Assembly (NCBI GenBank): GCA_030407315.1
Contig: JALQPE010000819.1
Coordinates: 1-51,819 of the forward strand
Direction of reading: 5' to 3'
Source: Asparagopsis taxiformis
Lineage: Eukaryota > Rhodophyta > Florideophyceae > Bonnemaisoniales > Bonnemaisoniaceae
DNA: 51,819 nt
In this document: positions 10,055 to 19,472 of the stretch, in pieces
Layout of the letters: each line of letters opens with the position of its first letter
Numbering within the stretch: the stretch's first letter is position 1
The notes under the pieces: generated by a model
What the model was told of the DNA's origin: nothing
The model's database searches: none
Seen by the model: the letters and a program-made list of their open reading frames with translations, nothing else
Translations under genes and position numbers: made by a program

Positions 10055-12618
10055 AACCCTTGCGTAAAAGGGGGACGACCGACGTCGATGATTGGTCCTC
10101 CGCAGGCTCACCGATGAACGAGAGTTACGTAAAGCTCACGGCCGCGAAGGCCAACTCGAGTCACACGACACCCGACGTGGGGGAAGAAACGAAGTCCGAC
10201 GGGACGACCGACCCTCACACGAAGAGGAAGCCTCGCAGACGAGCGAGACGCGCTACCCGGAAGCACGACGCTTCCGAGCGCGAGAAAGCCAAACACGCGG
10301 CTCATACGAAGCGTGTCGACGCAAAAGAAGCCATACGGGCTCACACGATGAAGCGACGAACCGCTAGCGAAGACGTAGACCGCGCGCCGGTCAGGACCGA
10401 ACCGTTGCCAACGGTTCCCCGTCGAGGACCAGTGGTCCTCGACGGGCATACGTGCCTACTTGCGTCGAAGCATTATATCGTGTCCGGAACGATCGGACTA
10501 GACCTCAACGTGATGAGGGCGATTACCATCGCGATGGATACGTGCAGCGGCTACAACTTGATACGAACAAGTTTACTACCCTACGACTGGGTCGACCGCT
10601 GTCTACGTGACGAAGAGCTACCGAAGCTCGGAGACGCCAACGGGCGACGTTTGCCTATCGAAGGCGCCATCCTGCTTCGTGTCAGGTTGGGGAACTCGCT
10701 GTTCCGCGTCAAATTCTTCGTAGCCAACACGCTGGCTGTTCCCATTATAATGGGCACGTCGTTCATGTCGAAGCATGTCGATGCTATACGCTGTCGAGCG
10801 CAGACAATCGACCTCCATCGGGGGGATACGATACCCATTATCGCGGAGGGCGATACGACGACTCCGTACGAGGAGGGGGAAGAGACGAATCCAAACGTGG
10901 AGCCCCCGAAACGCCGCGAGCGTAACGCGGCCTCGAATAGGCCGAGCCGAACGTTCTCGGTTCGCCTGACGAAGTACACGCGTGTACCGGCGATGTCGCA
11001 ACGGACCGTCAACGTGACGACGGATGCGACCGGACTCGTGTTCCTCGAACCGAAAGCGTCGGTGCAATTCCGGCATGGGCTACGCATAGCCAACGGAGTG
11101 GTCGACGTAGGACCGAGAGAGACGTTCTCTATCATCGTGTCGAACTTCACGAAGAAGGACCGCGAATTGCCGAAAGGCGCAACGATTGCGTACGCGGTAC
11201 GCTCCCCGTTGGGAATCGTCCCACTCAAGCGTGAGGGCGGCGAAGCCCTCGCGAAGGTTTTGAACCTACCGCTAGTCGACGCGACGACGCGGACAACTAC
11301 GAACGGGTTGGGCGACGAAACGCCAGACCCGTTGGTCAACGAAAAGGGGAACGACCCCGCCACGGATTGGCAGTCGACAATCGATTTGTCGCACCTCGAC
11401 GACGAGGATTTACGAAAGCGCATCAACGAGATGCTAGCTACACATTCGTCAATGTGGACGAGCGGACGCCTCGGCGAAATCAATGCTACGGAGCATCGAA
11501 TCGAACTCGAACCGGGCACGCGGCCCATACGTTCAATGCCCTATCGTCAGGGTCCGGCTCTACGTACGATAGCCGAGGAGCAGATCACGAAGATGCTCAA
11601 CGAAGGGGTTATCGAACCCGCGTCCAGCGAATGGGCGTCACCAATCGTGTTGGTGCCGAAGAAGGACGGATCCTTACGTTTCTGTGTCGATTACAGACGT
11701 TTGAACGCGAAAACGATCGCTGATTCGTACCCGCTTCCTCGTATGGAAGACTGCCTTGATTCGTTGGGCGACGCCGCCATCTTCACGACACTCGACTGTA
11801 ACGCCGGTTACTGGCAAGTGCCCGTCTCCGCCGAGGACCGTGATAAGACAACGTTTACGTCTTTCATGGGAACGTATCGCTACGTGCGAATGCCATTCGG
11901 GCTACGAAATGCCCCCGCTACGTTTCAGCGGACGTTGGAAATCATCCTCTCCGGAGTACGTTGGCAATCGTGCCTGGTCTACTTAGACGACGTAATCGTC
12001 TTTTCGAAAGACCTCGAGTCTCACCTGGGTCACGTTGACCAGGTGCTTTCCCTGCTACGCGCAGCGGGAGTAACGTTAAAGCTCACGAAGTGCTCGTTCT
12101 TTCAACCACGAGTTGACTACCTGGGGCACGTGATCACCCCAGGGAAGCTGCACGTCGCAGCACGGAACAAGGAAGCCTTTCGTACGGCTACGTTCCCACG
12201 AGACAAGACGCAATGTCGATCGTTTTTGGGCGCGGCCAACGTTTACCGCCGTTTCGTAAAGGCGTATGCCGAGATCGCTCGGCCACTCAACACGATGTTG
12301 AAGAAGGACGCTTCCCCCGATTGGACGAACCCAACGGACGCGCAAACGAATGCGTTCGAAACGTTGAAGACAATACTGGTGTCGCCACCAGTATTGCACC
12401 TTCCGAAGGCGGGACGTCCGTTCATGATCGATACCGACGCGTCGGCGTATCAGCTGGGAGCTACGTTGCTCCAGCAGCAGAACGAAGATAAACCCAACGA
12501 ATGGGTGCCGATTGGGTACTGGTCGAAGACCCTTAACGAAACCGAACGTGGTTACTCGGCGACCGAGCGCGAGTGTTACTCCGTCGTCTGGGCGATAACG
12601 TCGCTCCGACCCACGTAG
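10015..12618 (+). CDS. pol: Pol, first part: protease, reverse transcriptase, start of RNase H
   Basis: This frame is entered by -1 frameshifting from gag. A basic linker leads to an aspartic protease: AMDTCSGYNLI with the Asp at 10,537-10,539, later PIIMGTSF. Gypsy proteases usually read Asp-Thr-Gly there; this copy has Cys instead of Gly, which may impair it. Reverse transcriptase runs from about 11,590 to 12,140. It has VPKKDGSLRFCVDYRRLN, the TLD...GYWQVP palm motif, MPFGLRNAPATFQ, and YLDD at 11,980-11,991. RNase H begins at FMIDTDASAYQLGATLLQQQ near 12,421. The frame hits a stop at 12,616-12,618 just after ITSLRP, in the middle of RNase H. The rest of RNase H continues in the adjacent frame, so a one-base loss split pol. 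Confidence 0.9.
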   Translation, partial: RPGDVGHEPPTSPEPLRKRGTTDVDDWSSAGSPMNESYVKLTAAKANSSHTTPDVGEETKSDGTTDPHTKRKPRRRARRATRKHDASEREKAKHAAHTKRVDAKEAIRAHTMKRRTASEDVDRAPVRTEPLPTVPRRGPVVLDGHTCLLASKHYIVSGTIGLDLNVMRAITIAMDTCSGYNLIRTSLLPYDWVDRCLRDEELPKLGDANGRRLPIEGAILLRVRLGNSLFRVKFFVANTLAVPIIMGTSFMSKHVDAIRCRAQTIDLHRGDTIPIIAEGDTTTPYEEGEETNPNVEPPKRRERNAASNRPSRTFSVRLTKYTRVPAMSQRTVNVTTDATGLVFLEPKASVQFRHGLRIANGVVDVGPRETFSIIVSNFTKKDRELPKGATIAYAVRSPLGIVPLKREGGEALAKVLNLPLVDATTRTTTNGLGDETPDPLVNEKGNDPATDWQSTIDLSHLDDEDLRKRINEMLATHSSMWTSGRLGEINATEHRIELEPGTRPIRSMPYRQGPALRTIAEEQITKMLNEGVIEPASSEWASPIVLVPKKDGSLRFCVDYRRLNAKTIADSYPLPRMEDCLDSLGDAAIFTTLDCNAGYWQVPVSAEDRDKTTFTSFMGTYRYVRMPFGLRNAPATFQRTLEIILSGVRWQSCLVYLDDVIVFSKDLESHLGHVDQVLSLLRAAGVTLKLTKCSFFQPRVDYLGHVITPGKLHVAARNKEAFRTATFPRDKTQCRSFLGAANVYRRFVKAYAEIARPLNTMLKKDASPDWTNPTDAQTNAFETLKTILVSPPVLHLPKAGRPFMIDTDASAYQLGATLLQQQNEDKPNEWVPIGYWSKTLNETERGYSATERECYSVVWAITSLRPT

Positions 12619-14585
12619 AGGGTCAACGATTTACCGTACGTACGGATCACGAAGCCTTACGTTGGCTGATGACGTTGGCGGACGCGTCCGGACGACTACT
12701 ACGATGGAGGCTACGCGTTGCCGAATTCGATTTCGAAGTCACGTACAGGCCTGGGCGCGTGCACCAGGTACCTGACGCTTTATCACGTGTGATATCTACG
12801 TATGACGACGGTCGACCCGTCGACGATGACGTACCATCGTACGGGGACGCGGTCCTCGTGACGACTCGCAGTCGGCGACAACCCACACGAAATGGGCAAG
12901 GACGAACGACGTCCGTACGTAAAAAGGCAACGAATGCCAGGGGTCACGACGACCCGTCGAACGAGACTCGTGATGAACGAACATCAGCCACGACGGCTGG
13001 CCACGATGAACTCGAGTTCAACCGCGACGCGACGCTCGATGACGTTCTCGACGAGGAACCGGATTTCCTCGACGAACAGCGCGCTGCCGAAGACGATTCG
13101 GCACGCGTGCCACCAGCTGACGTTCAGCTTCCCATTACGAGGGACGAGCTTATCGAAGCTCAACGCGAGGACGCGTTCTGTCAAACGATACTGACACGAC
13201 AGTCCGACACGCAGGACGCTGCATTCTTCGAAGGCCACGATGGCTTACTCCGACGCCGGAACCCTCACGATGAGGAACGTACACAAATCGTTGTGCCGGC
13301 TTCGTTACGGCCGCGGCTGCTGGAGTTAACGCACCACCACGTCCTCGCTGGACATCCCGGGCAAACGCGTATGTACTATACCCTACGGAGGACGTACTAC
13401 TGGCCCGCGATGGCCGCCGACATCCACGCAACGGTACGAAACTGCGTTGGATGTGCGAAGAACCGCGTGAAGCTTCGCAAACGGACGAACCCGTTACGTT
13501 TATTTCCGGCTACGGAGCCGCTGCGAGACCTATGTATCGACATACTAGGTCCGCTTACGAAGACCACGCGTGGTAACCGATTTATTCTCGTGATAACGGA
13601 CCGCTTCACGAAGCTGACTAGAGTCGTACCTCTACGAAATATCGATTCCGCCAACGTGGCGAGCGCGTTCGTCAACGCGTGGGTCTTCTCGTATGGACCC
13701 CCACGGACGCTCATAAGCGATAACGGAAAGCAGTTCGCTGCTAAGTTTTTCCAGCGCGTCTGCAACGAAATCGGCGTGACGAACGTCTTTACGTCGACGT
13801 ACCACCCCCAAACGAACGGGCAGGTGGAGCGCTACAACAGGACGATCCTGGCGATGCTGCGCAATTACGTGAACGAAAACCAGAACGACTGGGATCGATA
13901 CGCATCGGCGTTAACGTTTGCGTACAACACGCATGTGCATTCGAGCACGGGCACGACGCCCTTCGATTTGATTCTCACGAATCCACCGCCACCGTTGGCG
14001 CTACACACGTCGGTAACGAACCGCGAACTACCCGACGGGGGAGGGCGAGCCACTTACGTTCGTGAGCTCGCCACAACGATGGACAACGCGTATCGAACGC
14101 TGAAGGCCGCGCAGGCACGTTATAAACGAAATTTCGACAAGCGAGTCCGTGTCTCGAATCGAAACATCCGCGCGGGAGAATACGTATTCATCGACCCGAC
14201 GGACGGGACCACGAAGGGCACGAAGCTCGGCAACCACGCGTTGGGACCGTTCCGCGTACTACGTAACGACGTACGAACGTTCGTCATCCAACGAGGAGAC
14301 GTAGTTGAACGTGTCAACTCGGACCGCGTTGCGTACGCGCCAACGCCGGCGAACGCGCCCCCGCCGGAGCCATACGATGCCACCGAGGCAGACCTCGACA
14401 AGAACCGCGACGGTCCGGCGTATGTAGTAGACGACCTACTCAACCACCGCGTGAACGAGGACGGAACGTTAGACTTCCTCGTGAAGTGGGTCGGGTATCG
14501 TACCCCTACGTGGGAGCCCCGCCGGAACGTATCTGAAGAGAGCGTCTCTCGATACTTCGCACGCGTGCGACGAGCAACAACGTGA
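12612..14585 (+). CDS. pol: Pol, second part: end of RNase H, integrase, chromodomain
   Basis: It begins with VEGQRFTVRTDHEALRWL, the normal continuation of RNase H. After an acidic linker comes the integrase zinc finger near 13,330-13,460 (HHHVLAGH, then CVGC). The catalytic triad is Asp at 13,539, Asp at 13,719 (SDNG) and Glu at 13,827 (QVER), spaced D-60-D-35-E, the expected 35-residue gap. At the C-terminus a chromodomain spans about 14,418-14,570 (YVVDDLLNHR, then LVKWVGY...TWEP). Chromodomains guide chromovirus integration to marked chromatin. No -1 slippery heptamer is visible at the break with the first pol part, so the break looks like a mutation rather than programmed shifting. The integrase itself looks intact. 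Confidence 0.9.
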   Translation, partial: HVEGQRFTVRTDHEALRWLMTLADASGRLLRWRLRVAEFDFEVTYRPGRVHQVPDALSRVISTYDDGRPVDDDVPSYGDAVLVTTRSRRQPTRNGQGRTTSVRKKATNARGHDDPSNETRDERTSATTAGHDELEFNRDATLDDVLDEEPDFLDEQRAAEDDSARVPPADVQLPITRDELIEAQREDAFCQTILTRQSDTQDAAFFEGHDGLLRRRNPHDEERTQIVVPASLRPRLLELTHHHVLAGHPGQTRMYYTLRRTYYWPAMAADIHATVRNCVGCAKNRVKLRKRTNPLRLFPATEPLRDLCIDILGPLTKTTRGNRFILVITDRFTKLTRVVPLRNIDSANVASAFVNAWVFSYGPPRTLISDNGKQFAAKFFQRVCNEIGVTNVFTSTYHPQTNGQVERYNRTILAMLRNYVNENQNDWDRYASALTFAYNTHVHSSTGTTPFDLILTNPPPPLALHTSVTNRELPDGGGRATYVRELATTMDNAYRTLKAAQARYKRNFDKRVRVSNRNIRAGEYVFIDPTDGTTKGTKLGNHALGPFRVLRNDVRTFVIQRGDVVERVNSDRVAYAPTPANAPPPEPYDATEADLDKNRDGPAYVVDDLLNHRVNEDGTLDFLVKWVGYRTPTWEPRRNVSEESVSRYFARVRRATT

Positions 14586-16876
14586 AAGTCCACGACGGCC
14601 CCCGAAAACGCACACGAGCGTCGGGCTAAGCGCACGCGTGCGCGACGTTGCACGATGCAACAAACGAAGGCGACGAGCCGCACGAACGAGAAGCGAAGGC
14701 ACAACGAGTGGCCGGGACGTCCACCCTTGCGTTGGGGGGGGCGCGATGCGTGCTAGAGCCGTCGCTCTTTTCGTTTTCGACACCATACGTTGGTGGAGGC
14801 ACGAGCGCCAACGAAAGATTGGACGACGAGTCCACGCGCGGACGATTCACACGATGTGAAGAGCCACGACTGGCTCGACAGTGTTGACCGTCCCACGGGC
14901 AAAGGTGACGACACCACGGGCCACGGACGGACAACACGTCAGATTTTTCGCGCGAAAAATTATACGTGGGCCAGCGGGCCATGGACGCACGGTGCGAAAA
15001 ATCGGGCCGATTACAGTGCGCTAATCCGGCCAAATCTCGGGACACGCGTGCCCCGGAAATTTCGTAATTTCGGCATGCCACGTGAGCCATCGTACGTCCC
15101 CGTGGACAGCCGCTGACAACGAGTCGCATCGACCAACGAGGTCAACGCCAAACAGCTCGCGAGCTAACGGCAACGTGACGCCGGAAGGCGGAGAAACGAC
15201 GTAGGACGGACGCGTCCCCGGCGAAGATGGCAACGGCCTCATTACGAAACGTCCCGCACGAAGCGGAACGAAGCTATACGTTAGCTGACGAATTAGACCA
15301 ACGGGTCTCAGCGCACGAAGCGCGCGAGTAAAGCGTGCGAACGACGAGCCAACGAGGCCGCGACGACGGACGGCGAACCGTATCGCCATCGTGAGGCACG
15401 ACGCCGAACGCGGTAGCCACGTACGGCAACCACGGAACGACACAACGGTGTCCTGCCACGCGGCATAACGAACGACGCGCGAAAGCGAAAAGCCCGCCGG
15501 CCAGTCGAACGCACGTAACGAAACACGAATACGCAACGGCGTACAAGCTGGTAGCCAACGTAAAACGGCACAGCTGAAGGCAACAAGCCGACGAAAAGTT
15601 GGCTCACGTAACAGCCTCAAACGCCCGCGGGCATGCGAAACGACTGCGTCAATCGCGTCCCCGTCGGGTTCGCAAGTCGAATAAACGGAATTACGCAACG
15701 GCGTAGAGGGCGAGCATTACGTATGCCCAGGTGCACGTCGCACCACATAACGAATGGGCTAACGAAACGCTCCTCGGACGCCGCGGCGAACGACGCCACC
15801 ACACGAAGCGGACTAGCGCAACGATTGCGCCACCGGCTAACGTGAAGCCGCGGGAACGTGAAGCGCGACGGCGCTAACGGTGTTAACGGCTATACGAAAA
15901 GCCAAGCCCGCCGGCAAAAACGTTGTCTACGGAACCACGACGCACTACCGCGTACACGCAACGGCGTGAAACGTCAAGCCAACTCACGCGCGAGTCGGCC
16001 TGACGCTTAGCGAATTTTTCGTCCAGCTCATCGGAGCAAAATTAAAATTGGCTCCGACGTGCTACGTGCCAAAGAGCTCGAATGCTCAACGGAATTCGAC
16101 ACCCGACGGGGTTATCCGCACGAGGAACGACAGCGGAAACGAATTCCGAGATAGTTACAAAATGATAACGCCACTGGCCAACGTGAAGCCGCGGGAACGC
16201 GAAGCGCGACGGCGCTAATGACGTCAACGGCTATACGAAAAGCCAAGCCCGCCGGCCACCACGTCGTCAACGAAACCGCAACGTACTGCGACGAATTACT
16301 GCGTACACGCCACGGCGTAGAACGTCAAACCGATTCACACGCGCGTCGGTCTGACGTTCGACGAAATTTTCGCCCAGCTCATCGGAGCAAATTAAAATTG
16401 GCACCGACGTGCTACGCGCTAAGGAGCTCGAATGCTCAACGAAATTCGACACCCGACGGGGTTATCCGGACGAGAAACGACGGCGGAAACGATTCCTGAG
16501 TTAGTTACTAAATGATACGCACGCCAACGGGCTCTAAGATCGAGGTTAACGTACCACTCGCAGTGAAAAGCCGCCGCTACGCGCCGCCGCTTTGCCGAAT
16601 AGTTGCTTGTGTTACGAACCTGCCAACGGGCACGCGCCGCCGCGAACTCGAAGTACGGGCTGCGTAAGCCATACGACACCCGACGGGGTAGACGCCACAA
16701 CAAAAAAAATTGTGGGGAGGGGCTTAACGCTAAACCCTCCTCTGCTGCAGACGACCTGCCAAACGCAAATTACGAAGCTCAACGGAGCCATGCGATTACG
16801 CAAAGAAACAAGACGAAGTTTACGAAGCAATACGATGCTAGAGCCGACGTGGCCTACAAACTAACCTAGGAACGAC
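14586..16876 (+). other. Long non-coding region between pol and antisense ORF
   Basis: This 2.3 kb stretch keeps the ACG/CGT-rich composition of the retrotransposon. Apparent frames on both strands are side effects of stop-poor composition. It contains a 341 bp tandem duplication (separate entry). Near 16,702-16,725 a run of A followed by GTGGGGAGGGG could be a polypurine tract, but what follows does not match the 5' region, so a 3' LTR start there is not supported. ACCCGACGGGGT recurs at about 16,107, 16,451, 16,677 and 17,129. Confidence 0.55.
15840..16521 (+). repeat. Tandem duplication, 341 bp period, inside the retrotransposon
   Basis: Two adjacent copies start with ACGTGAAGCCGCGGGAACG at 15,840 and 16,181. 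Both contain CGGCTATACGAAAAGCCAAG, CAGCTCATCGGAGCAAA and ACACCCGACGGGGTTATCC. They differ by scattered substitutions (perhaps 10-15 percent by eye), so the duplication is not brand new. A partial third trace (CATACGACACCCGACGGGGT) follows near 16,670. Confidence 0.85.
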
Positions 16877-18588
16877 CTAGTAGCGACGAGAACGCTTGCC
16901 CGCAGGGTCATACGGACCAGGGCCTTCGCCGCGGCTATCGTGGCTGCGGCTGCGACTGGGCTGAACGAAGCCCGGCGCGTACGGATCGACGGTCTGCGTG
17001 ACCACGGGGGCTCGCTCGCGACGAGACGCGGGATCCCTAGCGTAAGGATCCGCAGTCCCGTGACTGCGCGTATCCGAAGGGCGCGCCGGAGCAGGGTCGC
17101 GTGGCAGGTACGCCGCTGCGTGACCATACCCGACGGGGTCGCCGAAGCCGCCGCCACTCGCGTAACCGTAAGGTTCATTACGAACGCCAACGGGCGGCGC
17201 GTAACTACGAGTCGCCGCGGCGAGACGCTCCGAAATCGCGCGTTCCGTTGCCAAGCGGGCAGTCAGGTCCAACGTCTGGGCCCTGAACTCTTCGGCTGCG
17301 CGAGCCACGGACGAGATGAGGGAACGGATAACCCAGCCGTCCGCACGAGGCGGAGCGGACATCGACGTACCGAGAAGCCGACGGGCATCCTCATCGGAGA
17401 CGCGGTCGTCCAGGCTAACGAAGCGTGGCGCGCGTTCGGCCGGCGTGGCCACATTCGGACGACCGACCTGGGCAACGTTGCCCCCTTCCGTAGCCTCGCG
17501 TGGCACGATCTCTCGAGGATCCGGCGCACGCGGCGCTTCGTTTTGATGGCCACGACGGCCAGAACGCGTCCCTCGGGGGCGCTCGTTGCCCCCGAGGCCG
17601 CCGAAATAACCGGCACGATTGCCACGACGGCGTTCGGAACGGGAAGCGACCCGCGGCACGTAAGCCCCATCGCTGCGCACGGAGACGAACTCCTGGTTAT
17701 CGCCGCTTGCGTAATCGGGACGTATAACCCGATACTCCGGCCCCAACGCAAGGGCGCCGCGAACCTCAGCCAACGCGCTGGTAACGGAGACGAACGTGTC
17801 GGAACCGTCTACCGGAATTGCACGAAGCATCTCGTAGTCGGCCAGGAAGTCCAACGTGGACTCCGGCAGTAGGCACGCGCGCCCGAACACACGACGTTCC
17901 ACGAACAGCGAGCATGCGAGCATCGCTGCGTGTTCGATATCCACGGCCATAAGGAAACGTTCCTTCACGGGGGCAGGCGCGTCCTTCACGGCATCGGTAA
18001 AGTAGTGCACCACGCGTGGTAGCAACGTGGACGACCCACGGGGGTACGGAAACTCCTCTACTACTTCCGGCAACGGCGGGAAGTAGAGCTCGCTCGGGAC
18101 GACCCACGGAGCTGACGCGTGCGACACGCGGTAGTCGTCCGCGTTCACGTGACGGAGCGCGAAATGGTCGTCGTACGACACGACGCTTTTGGAGATGACG
18201 CTCAACGAAAGAGCAGTCTTCCATTCGGCACGTTGCCTTTCGGAAAGCGTCCGCGGACATACGAATACGGACGCCACCGAGATGAACGGCGGTTCCTCGG
18301 GCGTCCCCTTCCACAGGAAGGCGTCCATACGATCGACGTAGATCGCGTCGTTGACGTCACGCAACCACGAGCGGTCGCAACGTATCGACGCCGGGATCTG
18401 GTAACGTTCCGATCCCGGTGGCCCGTTGGCGAAACGACGCCCGGCTGCCCGCCCCCACGTATCCTCGGCGGAACGCATATAGTCGACGACCGCGCGGGCG
18501 TCCAGACGATCTCTGGCCAACGTGGCGAGATCGTCATCCGTGATACCCACGCGAGGCAACGCAGCCCACGCGTGGGTCAGGACGCCTA
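16877..18588 (-). CDS. Antisense accessory ORF of the retrotransposon, N-terminus cut by a transposon
   Basis: About 570 codons run opposite to gag-pol and stop at 16,877. The frame stays open without an ATG up to 18,588, where the CACTA-type end begins, so the N-terminus has been lost. The first 300 residues look globular (WGRAAGRRFANGPPGSERYQ, RVVHYFTDAVKDAP, DFLADYEMLRAIPVDGSDTF). The rest is Arg/Gly/Pro/Tyr-rich and disordered, with a coiled-coil-like TLDLTARLATERAISERLA near residue 430. Composition matches gag and pol, so it belongs to the element. Antisense ORFs between pol and the 3' LTR are known in Tat/Grande-type plant gypsy elements. I see no similarity to a named protein. Low stop density on both strands inflates ORF length here, but 570 codons far exceeds the roughly 310 of the sense-strand shadow. 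Confidence 0.6.
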
Positions 18589-19045
18589 CACTACGGTGTT
18601 GAGAATGAAAAAAGACAGTAAATTTACTGTCTGAGACAGTAAAAATTACTGTCTGGCCAAGACAGTGCGCGGAGACAGTAAAATTTACTGTCTGGAAATT
18701 TCAGAATACTGCTGCAGCAGTAAACTGGCACGAAATCTGGACAGTACCAAAAACAGTAAAATTTACTGTCCGGAAGTGTTGCCGCCAGACAGTATGTGCA
18801 GACAGTACATTTTACTGTCTGAGACAATACATTGTACTGTATTACTGCACTGTCTGGGGAAATCTGTAGACAGTAGTGTAGATAGCAAATTGTATTGTCT
18901 GCGGGTAGTACCGTGCATTGTTTGACAACACTGTCTGGTGGAGTGGACTTAGAGGAAATATGGAGCATAGTGTTGGTGTGAAGGTAAATATTGGAATGGT
19001 GTGTGGTATACGACTATAGTAATTGTGATGGTGCTTTACAGATAG
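18589..19045 (+). mobile_element. CACTA-type transposon left end A with subterminal repeats
   Basis: It begins CACTACGGTGTTGA, the CACTA signature of En/Spm-type termini. It is followed by many inverted copies of GACAGTAAA/TTTACTGTC to about 18,925. The stretch matches 30,552-31,040 almost base for base and then diverges. It interrupts the antisense ORF of the retrotransposon. The flank is ...GCCTA. Subterminal repeats of this kind normally bind the transposase. The matching right end of this copy is not identified with certainty in the window. No CACTA transposase (TnpD-like) was found. Confidence 0.75.
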
Positions 19046-19472
19046 TTGGGTGCGGGGAAGCTAGATGCTGAATAGGAAGTTGTAGAAAGGAAGATTGGGA
19101 GAACAGAACATATCTGGTTTGTCTCACCGTAAGGAGAGAATGTACAGAGTAGCTATAATATGTTGAGTTTAGCATTTCAAATTATACCTATCTATCTTTG
19201 CATTGAAAGTGTCTAGTAGGAGACGTCAGTCTGGTAGCGAGGTGTGGTATGCACAGGACGTGGGTGGTGGCAAAGGAAAGAATACGCACCATCCACCACT
19301 AAATTATGAAAAATAACCGTTACGGAGCACTGAGAAGCATTATTATTATGTAGAGTAGACCAGGATGGATGCATCCACTGAAATGATATTTGCTACAACA
19401 CTGCTGTACTAAGCGTGACATCCTTCCTTCAAAGCAATTCTCCTTTTAGCAAACTCCAATTGCAAGGTCAAG

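Larger units (their letters stand above)
6804..18588 (+). mobile_element. Ty3/gypsy chromovirus-type LTR retrotransposon, 3' end cut off
   Basis: The order is gag, protease, reverse transcriptase, RNase H, integrase, chromodomain, then a long 3' region with an antisense ORF. Integrase downstream of RNase H defines Ty3/gypsy, and the C-terminal chromodomain defines chromoviruses. The left edge is approximate: repeat X fades out by about 6745, and the very ACG/CGT-rich text starts near 6804 with TGTCGAC. The right edge is exact: the antisense ORF is open up to 18,588, where a CACTA-type end begins. No second LTR is found in the window, so LTR identity and age cannot be measured. The primer binding site could not be fixed. 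Confidence 0.9.

Noticed and set aside
10581..11528. 315-codon minus-strand frame opposite pol
   Set aside because: It lies directly over protease and reverse transcriptase on the other strand and has low-complexity Ser/Arg/Thr composition.
16702..16725. Polypurine tract and start of a 3' LTR
   Set aside because: The following sequence does not match the region before gag, and the antisense ORF with element-like composition continues for 1.8 kb more.
16940..17872. 310-codon plus-strand frame inside the antisense ORF
   Set aside because: Arg/Thr-rich shadow text produced by the ACG/CGT bias; much shorter than the opposite frame and without protein-like patterning.
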